A stretch of 64,000 nucleotides of DNA from Stromatinia cepivora (GCA_014898415.1 RCTD01000004.1:1983001-2047000), one strand, 5' to 3'; positions 46,231-57,390 are shown, numbered from the stretch's first letter. The notes: generated by a model from the sequence alone, not told the origin. Program-made: numbers and translations.

Positions 46231-46770
46231 ATGACGAACTCTCAAATTCCCAATCTCAATTTCGGTAGTCCGATAATCTTCTTCGATTCCAATCCCGAAA
46301 TGCAACAAACCTACCTAGGATCCTGTCTCACCAGCCTCAAAGAAACATTAAAAACCTCCTGGACGGGCGAAGTCCGCAAATTCCACCACCCAGGAACCCT
46401 TCGCATCATATTCTGGACACCAGATAACAAAGAATGTATAAAAGATTACGAATTGCATGAATATAAACTTGTGCGGGAAGCGTGGGAATCGTTATTTAAT
46501 TTGCCGGATGTGAAACGGGCGATTGTTATGGGGTATAGTGGACAGAATCCTTATATTAAGGATTTTGGGGAGAAGAATCCTTGGGAGGATAAGATTGAGA
46601 GGGAGAAGATCAGGCAGAGGAAGAGTGCTCAGAGGCAGGGAGAGAGTAAGGAGGGGAGGACGGGGAAGGAAATTGATATTAAAAAGGTTATTGATCGGAC
46701 GGAGGAGGAGGAGGTTAAAAAGATTGCGGAGGCGAGTGGAAAAAGACCGATGAAGTTTGAGGAGGTTTGA
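46231..46770 (+). CDS. Hypothetical protein, 179 aa
   Basis: Single exon, ATG preceded by ACCCAAA, a good fungal start context. The N-terminal part (1-110) has a mixed, globular-looking composition (SPIIFFDSNPEMQQTYLGS, TLRIIFWTPDNKECIKDYELHEYKLVREAWESLF, KRAIVMGYSGQNPYIKDFGEKNPWEDK), the C-terminal 70 residues are charged, Lys/Glu/Arg-rich and probably helical. No signal peptide or membrane span. I do not recognise the family. It is the only gene in the interval 43-49 kb, next to the module array. Confidence 0.7.
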   Translation: MTNSQIPNLNFGSPIIFFDSNPEMQQTYLGSCLTSLKETLKTSWTGEVRKFHHPGTLRIIFWTPDNKECIKDYELHEYKLVREAWESLFNLPDVKRAIVMGYSGQNPYIKDFGEKNPWEDKIEREKIRQRKSAQRQGESKEGRTGKEIDIKKVIDRTEEEEVKKIAEASGKRPMKFEEV

Positions 46771-48950
46771 GGGGTCGAAGTTGTAGGAGTTGTGTATGGC
46801 CATGTTGGACACATTCGACGAATGTTAATAGCGAATTTTTCGAGTCATAATAGAGGTTACGAAAGGAGTTTTCGGAAGCTGCGGAGATATTGGAGAATCA
46901 TTGGAAATATGGCGTATTTGGGCATCAATACAAGCATAGAAGAGGTTGAAACCAAAGCGATGCATTTGGATAATTTTGTTTGAATATAAGGGATAGTCTC
47001 ACCGAATAAAACCTCGAAAGTTTTGAATACTGTGTTTCGTTCTCGTGAAGAACAATATGTAGATTATTATCTACCAAGCATTTGAATGAAGGCTTAGTAT
47101 TCAAAAAGCTCAATCTTGTATGCGATGTAAGTTTATGGTGGGATTGCAAGAAACCTCAAGGAGGAAGGGCAAGTGCCCAGTGCCCATAATGGTGTATTCC
47201 GAACATCGATCCAAGCTTCAAGTCACGTTCATCTAGTCGTGAAAATCAGTTTGTATGCTATGGTGAATCAGATGTACAATTTTCTACATGTAAAAATGCG
47301 GTATCATGTGCTACCTTTTTTGGAGGTGATAATATTTCTCGGGTGAAAATGGCTGATTGATTCTGTATCTACAGGTAAGTTCCTCCTTTGCTATGCGGAT
47401 CTTGATTGATACTTTAAGTACTTGCCGATCCAGGAATATACTGCTAGAATAGCGTATTTGGAAGCTAGAGTCTCTTTTCATGTTTCGTATTATATTGTTT
47501 TTAACATCCCTCAATTTAACCTTACGTAGAAATATTAAAGCACTATCATCCCATCTTCATCTTCACTAGGCCAGCTCAACACGATTGCTAAATTCCACTC
47601 AAACTTCCAGACGGCATCTGTTGGTATCCATTCCAAATCAATCATGTAATACTATTTATTGGAATATCATCCGATCCCATCTCTCATCAAAGCCTTGATT
47701 TTAAATTTTGCTTAAAGCCTCTCTGCCTCAGCTGCAAATCCTGAGAACTAACCAAAACAAATCTCAGAACTTTTCACACACCATGCCATTCATTACCCTC
47801 CTCTTCTTCACCCTTACCTCTTCCTTCCTCTTCCCATGCTTCCTCTTCCTCCCCTTCCTTATCTTCCTCTCCCCATCCTCCTTACCCTCCCATACATACC
47901 CCTCACTAAATTCCCCATTCCTCATCCCCAATTCCCCATTCCCCATCTCCCAATAATCTCATACCACACACCCAAAGAAAATCCATACAAAAAACAAGGA
48001 TATCTCACGTAGGACAAACACATGACCAGCACATGACACCCCACAAACCCCAATGTATTGTTGCATATCTCAAAATCCATGGATTAATCCACGAAAGCTG
48101 AGATTGAGATTGAGATTGAGATTTTTTTATTATGGATGGATACCCGTGTTTGGATATTTCTGTAAGTCTATAATTATGGGATATGATATCTTTGAAGTTA
48201 ATAGCCTATATACTTGATTAATTATTTTTCTTGAGGAATTGTGTTCTCATTTTGAAGGGAGGAATGGGATATTTGAGATGGATATTCATTATGAACACTA
48301 ATATATAAACGCACTCTTAGGGAAACACAAAAGGAAGAGTCGTGACAGTCGGCTTCCTTCATAAATTTAAGACGGTCTTAAAAAATCTGCATACATCAAT
48401 TTCGAAGGGTCATATACTAGCGCCCTAATCTATTACCTCAAACGAGAAAACGAATACAAAGAATTTAAATGATTAGACTTATTCAAACGAGGGAATACTC
48501 TTACTTCAGGACTAAGAATATACCACAGACCAACCTAACCGGTGTAAAAGATTTGATAGGGGAGTATTACTGGACAATATCCACGATTTATACAACTAAA
48601 CAGTTTCCTTAGATCTATAGAATTAGGATAGATAGTACCCTTCGAAAGGTACAGAGCCTTATGGGGTCCCCTCGGATATAAAATACTATCATCATCATCA
48701 TATATAAACACATATACACGCACATACCAATAAAGATAACTAGTAAAAATTACGTCCTATGATTTGAGATATATATATTTATGTATATGTGGTGGATCAA
48801 ATGAGATGAATAGAGTAGAAGAAGGGCATTGAGTTTCATTGTGGTTATTGAGATTCTTGAGATGGATATTCATGATGAACACTATGGTATAAACGCACAT
48901 GCCAATAAAAAAACTACCTAGTGACAACTCCCCACCCCAAATATACTTAC
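46771..48950. other. Intergenic, no gene seen
   Basis: About 2.2 kb. An open frame in 47708-47956 is a CT-rich low-complexity artefact. A partial module (GTTGCATATCT at 48060-48070) occurs near 48.03-48.07 kb. Sequence with ATGAACACTA...ATAAACGCAC occurs twice (about 48288-48313 and 48873-48897), in both cases after a GAGATGGATATTCAT segment; a short duplication. Confidence 0.4.
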
Positions 48951-48992
48951 ATCCATCCATCCATCCATCCATCCATCCATACATCCATTCAT
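48951..48992. repeat. (CATC)n microsatellite
   Basis: CATC units, nearly perfect, ending in variants CATACATCCATTCATC. Located downstream of the coiled-coil gene stop. Confidence 0.9.
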
Positions 48993-49005
48993 CGCACCCA
49001 AACTC

Positions 49006-49125
49006 CCTCCTCCCTTACACCCTCCTCCCTTACACCCTCCTCCCTTACACCCTCCTCCCTTACACCCTCCTCCCTTACACCCTCCTCCCTTACACCCTCC
49101 TCCCTTACACCCTCCTCCCTTACAC
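49006..49125. repeat. 15-bp minisatellite (CCTCCTCCCTTACAC) x8
   Basis: Eight perfect units, followed by a variant unit (CCTCCTCATCCTCGA) inside the coding sequence of the minus-strand gene. The stop codon TAA of that gene (49122-49120) is part of the last perfect unit. Confidence 0.95.
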
Positions 49126-52100
49126 CCTCCTCATCCTCGACGGAAAAGGCACCCCCCCAGCCCTCGGACCACCCGGCAACCCCCCCCTAACCGAACGTCT
49201 CGGACCCAACTGTCCCCCCATTTGCAAAACCCGTGTTTCCTCCCCCTCCCCCTGCCCCCCCGCTTTCTGCGCCGCCATCCTCGCAAACGCCATTCTAATT
49301 TTCTCTTCCGCTCTCGCCATCTCTTCTTCTATCGTTAAAGGTTTTTCCTCCTCAAAATAATAATCATTATCTTCCTTCAAGAAATCCTCCGCTTGTTGTT
49401 GACGTTGGAATCTAATGGCTTCTTCTCTTTCTCTGTCCATTTCCTCTTGTTGGCGCTGCTGTTGCTTTCTCATGACTTCTCTTTCTTGACGTTCTATCCT
49501 ATCTATTCTTTCCATTTCTCGCTGTGCATCAGATCGTTGCTGTTTGGCAATTTGTTCCTGTTCTTCTCTTCTTCGTAGCATTTCCATTTCCCGTTCATCT
49601 CTTTGACGTTGTCTTTCTTCACGTTCTTCATAGGCTCTTCTTTCCTCCTCCTCTTCTTCCATCTGTAATCGTTCCTGTTCATCTCTTTCAGCTCTTAATC
49701 TTTCTTCTTCCCGCATTTGAGCTTCCATTCTTTCGGTTCTTTCTCGAGCTTCTCTTTCTCTTTTTTCGTCACGCTGTCGAGCTTGTTCGGCGTAGATTCT
49801 TTCTTCTTCTTGGCGTTGTTGTTCTTCGAATTCTTCTTCGCGTAATTGTTCTTCGTAGGCTAATCTTTCTTCTTCTTCTAATCGCTCCTCCTCTGCTATC
49901 CTCTCGATCTCTGCTAACATTTTTTCCTCTTCATATCGCCTTGCTGCTTCTTCAGCTGCTAAACGTTCCTCTTCCTCCAATCTTTCCATTTCGGCTCGCC
50001 TTTCAATCGCTGCAAGTCTTTCTTCTTCTTCATATTTCCTAGCTGCGGCTTGCCTTTCGATTTCCGCTAATCTTTGCTCCTCTTTCAATCTCCTGGCTGT
50101 CTCTTGAGCTGCCTCCTCTCGTTCTCTCTCAAATTCTTTGATTTGTGCCGTTAATCTCTCAGCTTCTTCTCGTGCTTCGCGCTCTTCTGCCTCTCTTTTC
50201 TCCCTCTTAATTCTTGCCTGCCTCTCAGCTTCCCCTCTTTCCTTCCTTAACCTTTCCTCTTCAGCCTCTCTTCCCATCCTAAACCTTTCTTCTTCAGCCT
50301 TTCTCTTTTCCTTTAACCTATTCTCTTCAGCTTCTCTTTCCATCCTTACCCTCTCCTCTTCCGCCTCCGCCTCAATCCGTATCCTCTCCTGCTCCTCATA
50401 AAAAGCCTTCATATCATCCGCCTCCCTAGCAATCCTCTCATCCTCCTCCTGCATTTTCCTAAGACTCTCCTCCATACTCATTCTCTTCTCCTCCATCTCT
50501 TCTTTCTCAAGCAACATTTGTTCAGCCTGCCTTTCATACTGAAGTAATTTCCTTTCACCTTCAGCTTCAATAGCTTGTTCAGCAACTTGTGCAAAACGAG
50601 GTGATGTGGCAAGCTTGACCATATCTTTAAAGGAACGTTTGGGACGCAGACGAAATTGTGTTGGGATAGGACTTAATTGTCCATTTATCATAGGTGAACG
50701 AGGGATTGTTATAACTCTTTGGGTGACAGCTTGTGTCTTTGGGGGAAGAGGACTAAGCTGATCTTTTATGGTGGGAGGAGTTGGATTTGTTGTCACTATG
50801 GGTGCTGGAATATTTGGGGTTGTTTTGAAAATCTCCGATATTACTATTGGAAACCTTAATACTGCTCTTGGGATCTTTTTTGTCGAGTCCGGAGTTTGCG
50901 ATATCTCTTTTAAGATTTCAGGCGATGCTTCAAGCGCTGCTTCAGGCGCTGCTTCAGGAGTTTCAACAGGCAGATTAAGAACTTTCGGAATAGCCTCAGA
51001 TATTTCAGTCGTTGTAGATATCTCAGATTTCCTAACATCGACTTTCCGGACCTCTGTCGGTTTTGATGTAGTCGTAATTTCTGCCTTAGTCTCCATAGAA
51101 TTCAATCCAGCCATAATGTCATCCAGTGCCGAAATTGAAGCCTTTTGTTTTCGATTTCTTGGTTTTCCCATTGCTGCCTTTTCCACCCCCTTCTCATTCT
51201 CAACAGGTTTTGGAGTGACTGAAATGTTAGCAAAGTCCTCGCCGAACCCAGCCAGAAGATCATCTAGTGCAGATATTGAAGCTTTGGTATTACTTCGAGT
51301 GGAAGATCGTTTTGTTGAGGACTTCATTCCTTTGAATGACAAGCGCGCTGAAGTAGGTGTATCTGGATTGGTTGACTTTGATTTCTCGGGAAATGATCCT
51401 TGGAGGGAATCCGTACTGGTTGACTCGGCTGGTTTTGAGAGTTTCGATGGCTCAGGTGGCTCAGATTGTACCGTCCGCACAACATCCAGTAATTGAGGTG
51501 GTTGCACTGGCGAAGTAACTTGGAGCTGCTCCAGAGGTTGCTTTGTTTGTACAGGCTCAGGTGGCTCAGATTGTACATTCTGTACAAGGTCCATTATTTG
51601 AAGTGGTTGCGTTGGCGAAGTGACTTGAAGTTGCTCTGGAGGTTGCTTTGTTTGTATAGGCTTAGGTGATGGCGTGTGTCGAGTATTTTCCAGTGAAGCA
51701 GTTCTCGACTCAATTGCAGCAGCTTTCCTCTCGGCCATCAACCTTTCAATCTTGCTCATCTCGGGTGCCATTTGAAACTTTATTTCCTTTACTTCCTCGA
51801 TAGGCGTCTCCACCTCTCCTTTATCCTCCACAATTTTTTCTTCGATTTTCTCTTCTTTCGCCGTACCGTATCCAAACATTTTTGCCATCCTTGCACCTCT
51901 ACTATTCGATTTTAATGTTGGCATTCTCGTAAGTGAAGCTGCGCTCATCCCCAAATTTCCTACACTCCCCAATTTTTCATCGAAACGTTTTTCCACATCT
52001 TTGCCTGTGTTTGGTATTGGCTTATCCTCCTCGAGGATTAAGGGCTCAATAGTTTTGACATCAGTGTTGGCGTTTAATGGTACGATGGGAGTGATTTTTG

Positions 52101-52179
52101 GTTCATTCTCTTTATCTGTGGGCGTGCTTCCCGGATTCTTTTTGACATAGGAGGAAAAGTAAGCTCCCCAAGTTGCCAT
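49120..52179 (-). CDS. Large coiled-coil protein, trichohyalin-like, 1019 aa
   Basis: Single exon, ATG GCA ACT TGG at 52179. Residues 1 to about 510 are polar and low complexity; they contain two copies of a KASISALDD(L/I)(L/M)AG motif (about 90 residues apart) and a tandem repeat of a QTKQPxEQLQVTSPxQPxQ unit. Residues about 520-975 are a very long Glu/Arg/Ala/Gln-rich coiled coil (for example EERLAAIERRAEMERLEEEERLAAEEAARRYEEEK), and the final 40 residues are Gly/Pro/Arg-rich (QLGPRRSVRGGLPGG). No catalytic domain. Such coiled coils often act as scaffolds; no specific function is claimed. An antisense open frame of 242 codons crosses it and is a composition shadow. Confidence 0.8.
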   Translation of the reverse strand: MATWGAYFSSYVKKNPGSTPTDKENEPKITPIVPLNANTDVKTIEPLILEEDKPIPNTGKDVEKRFDEKLGSVGNLGMSAASLTRMPTLKSNSRGARMAKMFGYGTAKEEKIEEKIVEDKGEVETPIEEVKEIKFQMAPEMSKIERLMAERKAAAIESRTASLENTRHTPSPKPIQTKQPPEQLQVTSPTQPLQIMDLVQNVQSEPPEPVQTKQPLEQLQVTSPVQPPQLLDVVRTVQSEPPEPSKLSKPAESTSTDSLQGSFPEKSKSTNPDTPTSARLSFKGMKSSTKRSSTRSNTKASISALDDLLAGFGEDFANISVTPKPVENEKGVEKAAMGKPRNRKQKASISALDDIMAGLNSMETKAEITTTSKPTEVRKVDVRKSEISTTTEISEAIPKVLNLPVETPEAAPEAALEASPEILKEISQTPDSTKKIPRAVLRFPIVISEIFKTTPNIPAPIVTTNPTPPTIKDQLSPLPPKTQAVTQRVITIPRSPMINGQLSPIPTQFRLRPKRSFKDMVKLATSPRFAQVAEQAIEAEGERKLLQYERQAEQMLLEKEEMEEKRMSMEESLRKMQEEDERIAREADDMKAFYEEQERIRIEAEAEEERVRMEREAEENRLKEKRKAEEERFRMGREAEEERLRKERGEAERQARIKREKREAEEREAREEAERLTAQIKEFEREREEAAQETARRLKEEQRLAEIERQAAARKYEEEERLAAIERRAEMERLEEEERLAAEEAARRYEEEKMLAEIERIAEEERLEEEERLAYEEQLREEEFEEQQRQEEERIYAEQARQRDEKREREARERTERMEAQMREEERLRAERDEQERLQMEEEEEERRAYEEREERQRQRDEREMEMLRRREEQEQIAKQQRSDAQREMERIDRIERQEREVMRKQQQRQQEEMDREREEAIRFQRQQQAEDFLKEDNDYYFEEEKPLTIEEEMARAEEKIRMAFARMAAQKAGGQGEGEETRVLQMGGQLGPRRSVRGGLPGGPRAGGVPFPSRMRRV

Positions 52180-53633
52180 GATAATATCGGTGCCGTTACT
52201 GAATCAATATGTTTTTGCTGAACCTATTGAACTTTTAGATTCTTTTAGCAATACTTTTCAAGTTTTCAATCAACTTGCCGATAGGTTTTTATGTTAAAAT
52301 TATCGTATCGAACCGTACCGTACCGTACCGTACCGTATTGCATTATTCATTAATCGTTATAGCATCAAGCTGTTTGTAAATCGATAAAAGTATACCTTTC
52401 AAAAGTTTCCAAGGTTTCCAGCACCTTAGAAAGTCAATTGAAGTTTCCTGTACGCAACCACCGTAAACCCCCCCCAAAAAAAACAATTTTGACAAGTGCT
52501 AAAGAAAAAGAAAAGCTTCCGGATGACATGACGGTGATATGCGTGAGTTAAATGGAAGGTCCAATCCTCTTCTAGTGGCATCAACAAAACCTGTCACGAT
52601 CATGATACATGTAACGTTTGAAACTTTTGGTATGAAGATGTGGGGAAAGGGCTAATGCGATGTAAAGATGGATAACAACGGCTTGTGTAATATTGAAATC
52701 AATCAATATTTTCTTTCACTTGAAATTTTGAGGTCCGACGGTGATTCTTATGACATTAAAGCTGATGTATTTTTTTGATATAACCATAAAGTCATGATCA
52801 TTGAACATGCATCCAAATGTAAAGCATGTTTTTTCATGGCACTTATTACTAGCAGAGTAAGAGCTTGATCTGCCAAGGCTTTATGTTCAAACAATCATTG
52901 TCAGTGAAACAATCATTGTCAGTGCGATCGATGATTGACAAACACTTTTCCGAACATAAAATCATTATTGTTTTCCACTTTCCGAAACTTCGACTCAGGA
53001 ATCTGTTATGACTTGAGCAGAATACGCTCTCCATCTGCAATTATTTATTGGCCTTCCGCAGATCCTATAAATGCATCCATGCTTTTTCACCGGTACTCGG
53101 AGACGACGATGAGGTTAATTGAGGATTTAGACAAAAGAAATAGGCAAAACCATCGGAGCAACAAGGAGAGACAAGTCTACCACATCCTTTGGGATATGGT
53201 GGGGAAGGGGTTAAGATCATTCAGGAGAAACAAAGATTAAAAATCCTATAGGACTTGAGACTGTCATCAAGTAAGTACCTAGATACTGATTCCTCCATAT
53301 TTGTTGCTGTCATGTTTTGAATGCCCTCATCTTTACGATGTATCGAGGGAATACACTTTCCGATATGATAAAAGGTCCAATGCCTTTGTACAAACCAGAA
53401 GGCAGAAGCAAATGAAGCAGCTATGCAAGTTTTCCATTTGTGGTAATGTTGGAGTATTTTGATCAAAAACTGCATAGAAGAAAGATTACGTAATAGACCT
53501 GGCTCCGCATTTTCACACTATGGTTCAAATCATATTCCACGCAACATTATATCTGAGTCCTGAAACAACAATGAAATCTTCTATTGTCTACTCGAGCACT
53601 CTCAAAGTACTACATCAATTCTACATTCCTCAC
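52180..53633. other. Intergenic; contains (CCGTA)5
   Basis: About 1.45 kb between the coiled-coil gene start and the pseudogene. (CCGTA)5 sits at 52313-52337, 134 bp upstream of the coiled-coil gene ATG and thus in its promoter region. No other gene seen. Confidence 0.45.
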
Positions 53634-54155
53634 ATGGAGGGTGAAATACTCCGAGTAATCATCATTGAGGAAGATCCTCCTTCGCCAGTCTTGAATCTTT
53701 TTCGATTTCTTAATCCTCGAGCTAAAATCTGTCAACAAATCTGCAAAATACTTTTATGTACAGTGGAAGATTCACCAGAAAGTTTCCGAGACAACGGCTG
53801 TGCAATAGTACTCACCAAGCCCCAACATGGTATTTACCCTCAAATACCTCGGACTTGTCGAAAGATCAACAAGGAGGCCACATTGACCATGAGAAAGACA
53901 AATCCTTCATTATGGTCATTGGAATATAAAGTTGGACGAAACCAGGATTTGTTTTTCTCCAAGTGCATTCCAATGATTAGAATCAAAAACGAAAACTAAG
54001 CCAAAGACTTCCGGAAAGCTTGTGTAATGATGCATGAGATTTATGATTCTCTAGACACACCAGGAACTCTATCACACAAGCAACATAGATTCATGGTAAT
54101 CCACAGTCATCTCCTACGATTTTGTTTCGCTTTGGTCATCAGTATAATAGTATAA
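53634..54155 (+). pseudogene. Decayed tandem copy of the downstream F-box-like gene
   Basis: A plus-strand frame starts with MEGEI at 53634 and matches the start of the gene at 54811: FRFLNPRAKICQQICKILLC against FRFQDLPGEIRNKIYKILLC, RTCRKINKEATLTMRKTNPS against RTCRKIYQEGTYLMRKTNLF. After an in-frame TAA at 53997-53999 the same frame continues (AKDFRKACVMMHEIYDSL) in line with LKNFKGTVMTHQM of the intact gene, to a TAA at 54153-54155. The rest is missing. So it is a truncated, stop-interrupted paralogue about 650 bp upstream of its intact relative. Confidence 0.75.
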
Positions 54156-54600
54156 TAGGAACACTTCCCTAGTGCGATGAAACATCGACCCTACATATTG
54201 TTACTATCCTCGATCCTAACGACGGGGAACATCTGACTCCCCTTCGTTCGTTTCTGACGGCCTATAGCATCTGCTTGTTACACCTTACCACTCTAAATTA
54301 ATGGGTTGGGTTCAGACAGGTTCTGCGTTTGTTAATGGATCTAATGCTGTCCCTTGGCAGGGCAATAAACCCGGAATTTAGTATTCTAATGTTGCTATGA
54401 TGAAAAGCGGTTTGAGAGTGGTAACCAAGTCGTTATGGGATCATTGGAATGACTGCTATTCACTGGAAACCTTAATCGAAGATTGATTCGGTGGTTTACC
54501 GTGGTTCATTGATGGCATATATATTTGTTACGGTGCTAATGGCCGTAGGATATTAAGCTTAGCGCGACAAATTTGCTGTACCGGCGTCCTCTTCTTTTAT
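54156..54600. other. Intergenic, no gene seen
   Basis: About 450 bp between the pseudogene and the promoter of the intact gene. May contain further unrecognisable remnants of the duplicated copy. Confidence 0.35.
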
Positions 54601-54606
54601 TATAAA
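54601..54606 (+). promoter_or_regulatory. TATA box of the F-box-like gene
   Basis: TATAAA, about 205 bp upstream of the ATG at 54811, followed by a CT/CA-rich leader (54610-54670), the common arrangement in fungal promoters. Confidence 0.5.
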
Positions 54607-54810
54607 GGCATCTTCTTCACAACCACCTTCTTCCCTCTACATCAATCACAATCCCTCATCATCATATTGCAATAACATTGCGATAATAACAGGAAGCTAC
54701 GCGGCTGATCGAGAAAGTTTTGTTGCTATTCGAAAACGATTTCCTCATTCTTTATATTGTTCCCACCACCAACAACGATTCATCTTACAACCTTGATCAT
54801 AATTTCCATC

Positions 54811-56172
54811 ATGGAGGTATCCATTACTTTGCCACCAGCTACGGAGGCCACAAAGCCTTTCAGGTTTCAAGATCTCCCGGGCGAAATTCGCAACAAGATT
54901 TACAAAATTCTTCTTTGCGACTTCCATGTCGATATCATTCCTCGCACATTCAGAGATCCAGCCAGATTACCACTACCTACTCGGACGGCGGTTTTCAACT
55001 ACAATGTCGAGCCTAATATCTTGAGAACATGTCGAAAGATATATCAGGAAGGCACATATCTGATGCGAAAAACAAATCTATTCGTCAAATTCGAATACGA
55101 TCTCTCACTACATCCAGTCCTTATAACAATTATAAAGATGCAAGTCCCTGTTCTCGTAGCCGACCCGAACTATCTAAAAAATTTCAAAGGCACTGTTATG
55201 ACTCACCAGATGTGTTATCGTAAAATACCGGGAGTTCAAGACAGATTTCGTTCTTTGACTCCAAATGCTACTAGCATCATTTTATTAGGTCGACACCTCC
55301 ACCACCTTTTAGTGGCCTTGTCTGCTGTAAGATGGAGCATTGATTTTCACGATGACTGGCTTGAGCATTCCGTAACTTTCACTGATCCTTATGAGATCAA
55401 AGAGAGTAAAGGATTATTCGCATCACTTAGACGATTCTTCTCACCAAAACCGGAAGAATTTGAACCATTCTTCTCTCGAAAGTTGCAAGAAAAGCTTATC
55501 GCTCCATACCGTGCCACCTTGAAAGCATTTCCCCATTTCACGTTCAAGGGTACGATACCAGAAGATCTCAAGACCATTGCTTCATCTGAAATCACACTTT
55601 TGCCAGACATTTACGATCCCGACCAAGTCCGAATGTTCCTCGATAATATACGCGACATAAAAGGTCAGGGAGCATATCTTTTCAACGAGGGAAGTTTTTC
55701 ATCTGCTAATGGAAGATGGGAAGATTGTCGCCTAATGATAGAATACGGACTCGTAGGCGACAGAGGAAAACGCCTCCGCAAAAGTGGAGGAGTAACACTC
55801 ATGAATTCTCTCGCGGAGATATATTTCGACCTTGCATATCTCGGTGCACAAAGCACTATTCAACTGATGCAAAACGGGTCAAATGGACAGCCTAGCGAAT
55901 TAGAGACTCTCGCCAAATGTATCCGCGCCAATAGATTTGATTTTCAGGATTGGTCAGAACAATATGCGAATGAAATTACTTGGCAACCGGATCCGATTAA
56001 AGCCGCAACGTTATTCTATAGAGAGGCGGTTTGTTTTCGATTATCCATGGTTCCGGAGTATTTGACGCGGGCGTGGAGAGCAATTGATCGTGCGCTTCAG
56101 ACGATGCCAAATAATCAGGAGTTTCATATTGAGAAGGAAGGTATTCTCGCCGCTCTTACAGAGATCTGGTGA
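54811..56172 (+). CDS. F-box-like (LPxEIRNxIY-type) hypothetical protein, 453 aa
   Basis: Single exon, start MEVSITLPPATEATK; an upstream TTG-initiated extension of 18 codons was rejected because it is not an ATG. The N-terminal block FRFQDLPGEIRNKIYKILLCD (residues about 18-38) is the fungal F-box-like/2EXR-related motif common in large ascomycete families of unknown function; F-box members usually link to SCF ubiquitin ligases, but I do not see the rest of a canonical F-box or substrate repeats. The middle and C-terminal parts (ARWSIDF.., DPDQVRMFLDNIRDIKGQGAYLF, AWRAIDRALQTMPNNQEF) look helical and globular. No transmembrane segment. Specific role unknown. Confidence 0.8.
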   Translation: MEVSITLPPATEATKPFRFQDLPGEIRNKIYKILLCDFHVDIIPRTFRDPARLPLPTRTAVFNYNVEPNILRTCRKIYQEGTYLMRKTNLFVKFEYDLSLHPVLITIIKMQVPVLVADPNYLKNFKGTVMTHQMCYRKIPGVQDRFRSLTPNATSIILLGRHLHHLLVALSAVRWSIDFHDDWLEHSVTFTDPYEIKESKGLFASLRRFFSPKPEEFEPFFSRKLQEKLIAPYRATLKAFPHFTFKGTIPEDLKTIASSEITLLPDIYDPDQVRMFLDNIRDIKGQGAYLFNEGSFSSANGRWEDCRLMIEYGLVGDRGKRLRKSGGVTLMNSLAEIYFDLAYLGAQSTIQLMQNGSNGQPSELETLAKCIRANRFDFQDWSEQYANEITWQPDPIKAATLFYREAVCFRLSMVPEYLTRAWRAIDRALQTMPNNQEFHIEKEGILAALTEIW

Positions 56173-57385
56173 GAGTTTTAACGAGGGTCTTCTTAATTGA
56201 AGATCGTCCCATGAATTGAATGGTGGAGGGGGGAAGATGAATTGGTGATGAATGTTTCTTTTATGGAGGGAGGTATCAGGGATGGTTTCTAGGTCAATGT
56301 GGACCGAAACTCAGAAATTATGAAGTGATCAGTGGAGAGTATAATTGCAAGTCTTGCAAACAAGGGGAGGGTGAAGGAAGCGCGATTCAGGCTCTGGATT
56401 TTAGCGGGAAATTGGGATATCTATCTGATTTTATCCAATAGCATGAAGTAAACGAATGTGGATATAATATGAATATATACACAACTATGTATCATCTTGT
56501 AACTATGACTGTGATAATATCATGAGGAATGGAGAATCCTAGTGATCCAAGAACGATCTTGGTACTAACAACTTTTGGGGGTTTTTCTTTTTAGCAATGT
56601 CAGAGTCTGATGGTGATCTAGCTCTAATAATGTAAATATTACCTTCATCCCTCTTCACCCTTCTACCCCTTCTCCAACGAAAAATAGTATTACCCACCAC
56701 TCATAACTCATCAACACCCATAACTCCTCAAACTAGAATTCTTCATACTCTCCTCCACTAAAGAAGTATCACACAGCATTTGTCCATCTTTCCGTCTAGT
56801 TCATCTCCTCATTGAATCCCCATCATTGAATCCCCTTCAATCCCCCCTTCCAATCCAAACTCCAAACTCCAAACTCCAACCGCTATTCAATCTTTATCAT
56901 ATACATTACCTCACCTCTCAATCCCCAAACCCCATCCCGCAATCTCCTAATCCCCTCTTATCCTTTCATACCCCATTCAAATTCGAAATCTCGTCCCCTA
57001 TCCCGCAATCCCCTAATCCCCCATTCTGTGATCTCTTATCCTCTAATCCCCTTTTATCCTTTCATACGCCTTTCATACACCCCTCAAACTCCAATTCCCA
57101 CACTCCAATCTCCTCTTCCCCATCCCCATCCCCCAATCCATCAATCCTCCTCAATCCTTTTTAAACTCCAAACCAAATCAAAACCATCACACCTTCTGTC
57201 TCCTTCTTTCTTTCTTCTCTCCCCTCTCCCCCTTTCCAATTTCCAATTTTCCATTCTCCTCTCTGCTCTCCGCTCCCCGCTTCCGCTTCTTATTTCCACC
57301 TCTTATCTTTTCACTTTTTATATATTTTATATTATATATTACAGTACCCCTCCACTTATATTAGTCGATCTCCAATTTTACATCA
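56173..57385. other. Intergenic, C/T-rich tract
   Basis: About 1.2 kb. The right half (56815-57260) is a pyrimidine-rich low-complexity tract with many AATCCCC units; open frames there are artefacts. Confidence 0.4.
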
Positions 57386-57390
57386 AAAAC
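57386..57390. repeat. Target-site duplication, left (AAAAC)
   Basis: AAAAC directly before the left LTR; exact repeat follows the right LTR at 59277-59281. Confidence 0.88.

Noticed and set aside
49006..49125. CRISPR-like array
   Set aside because: Units are contiguous with no unique spacers and the genome is fungal.
48899..49360. Open frames over the (CATC)n and 15-bp repeats
   Set aside because: Repeat units divisible by three keep frames open; no real protein signal.
49524..50042. 172-codon Leu/Phe/Pro-rich plus-strand frame
   Set aside because: Antisense shadow of the Glu/Arg coiled coil (GAG/AAG/AGG read backwards gives Leu/Phe/Pro).
50768..51496. 242-codon plus-strand open frame
   Set aside because: Lies wholly inside the minus-strand coiled-coil gene; reverse complement of low-complexity coding sequence. 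No known domain.
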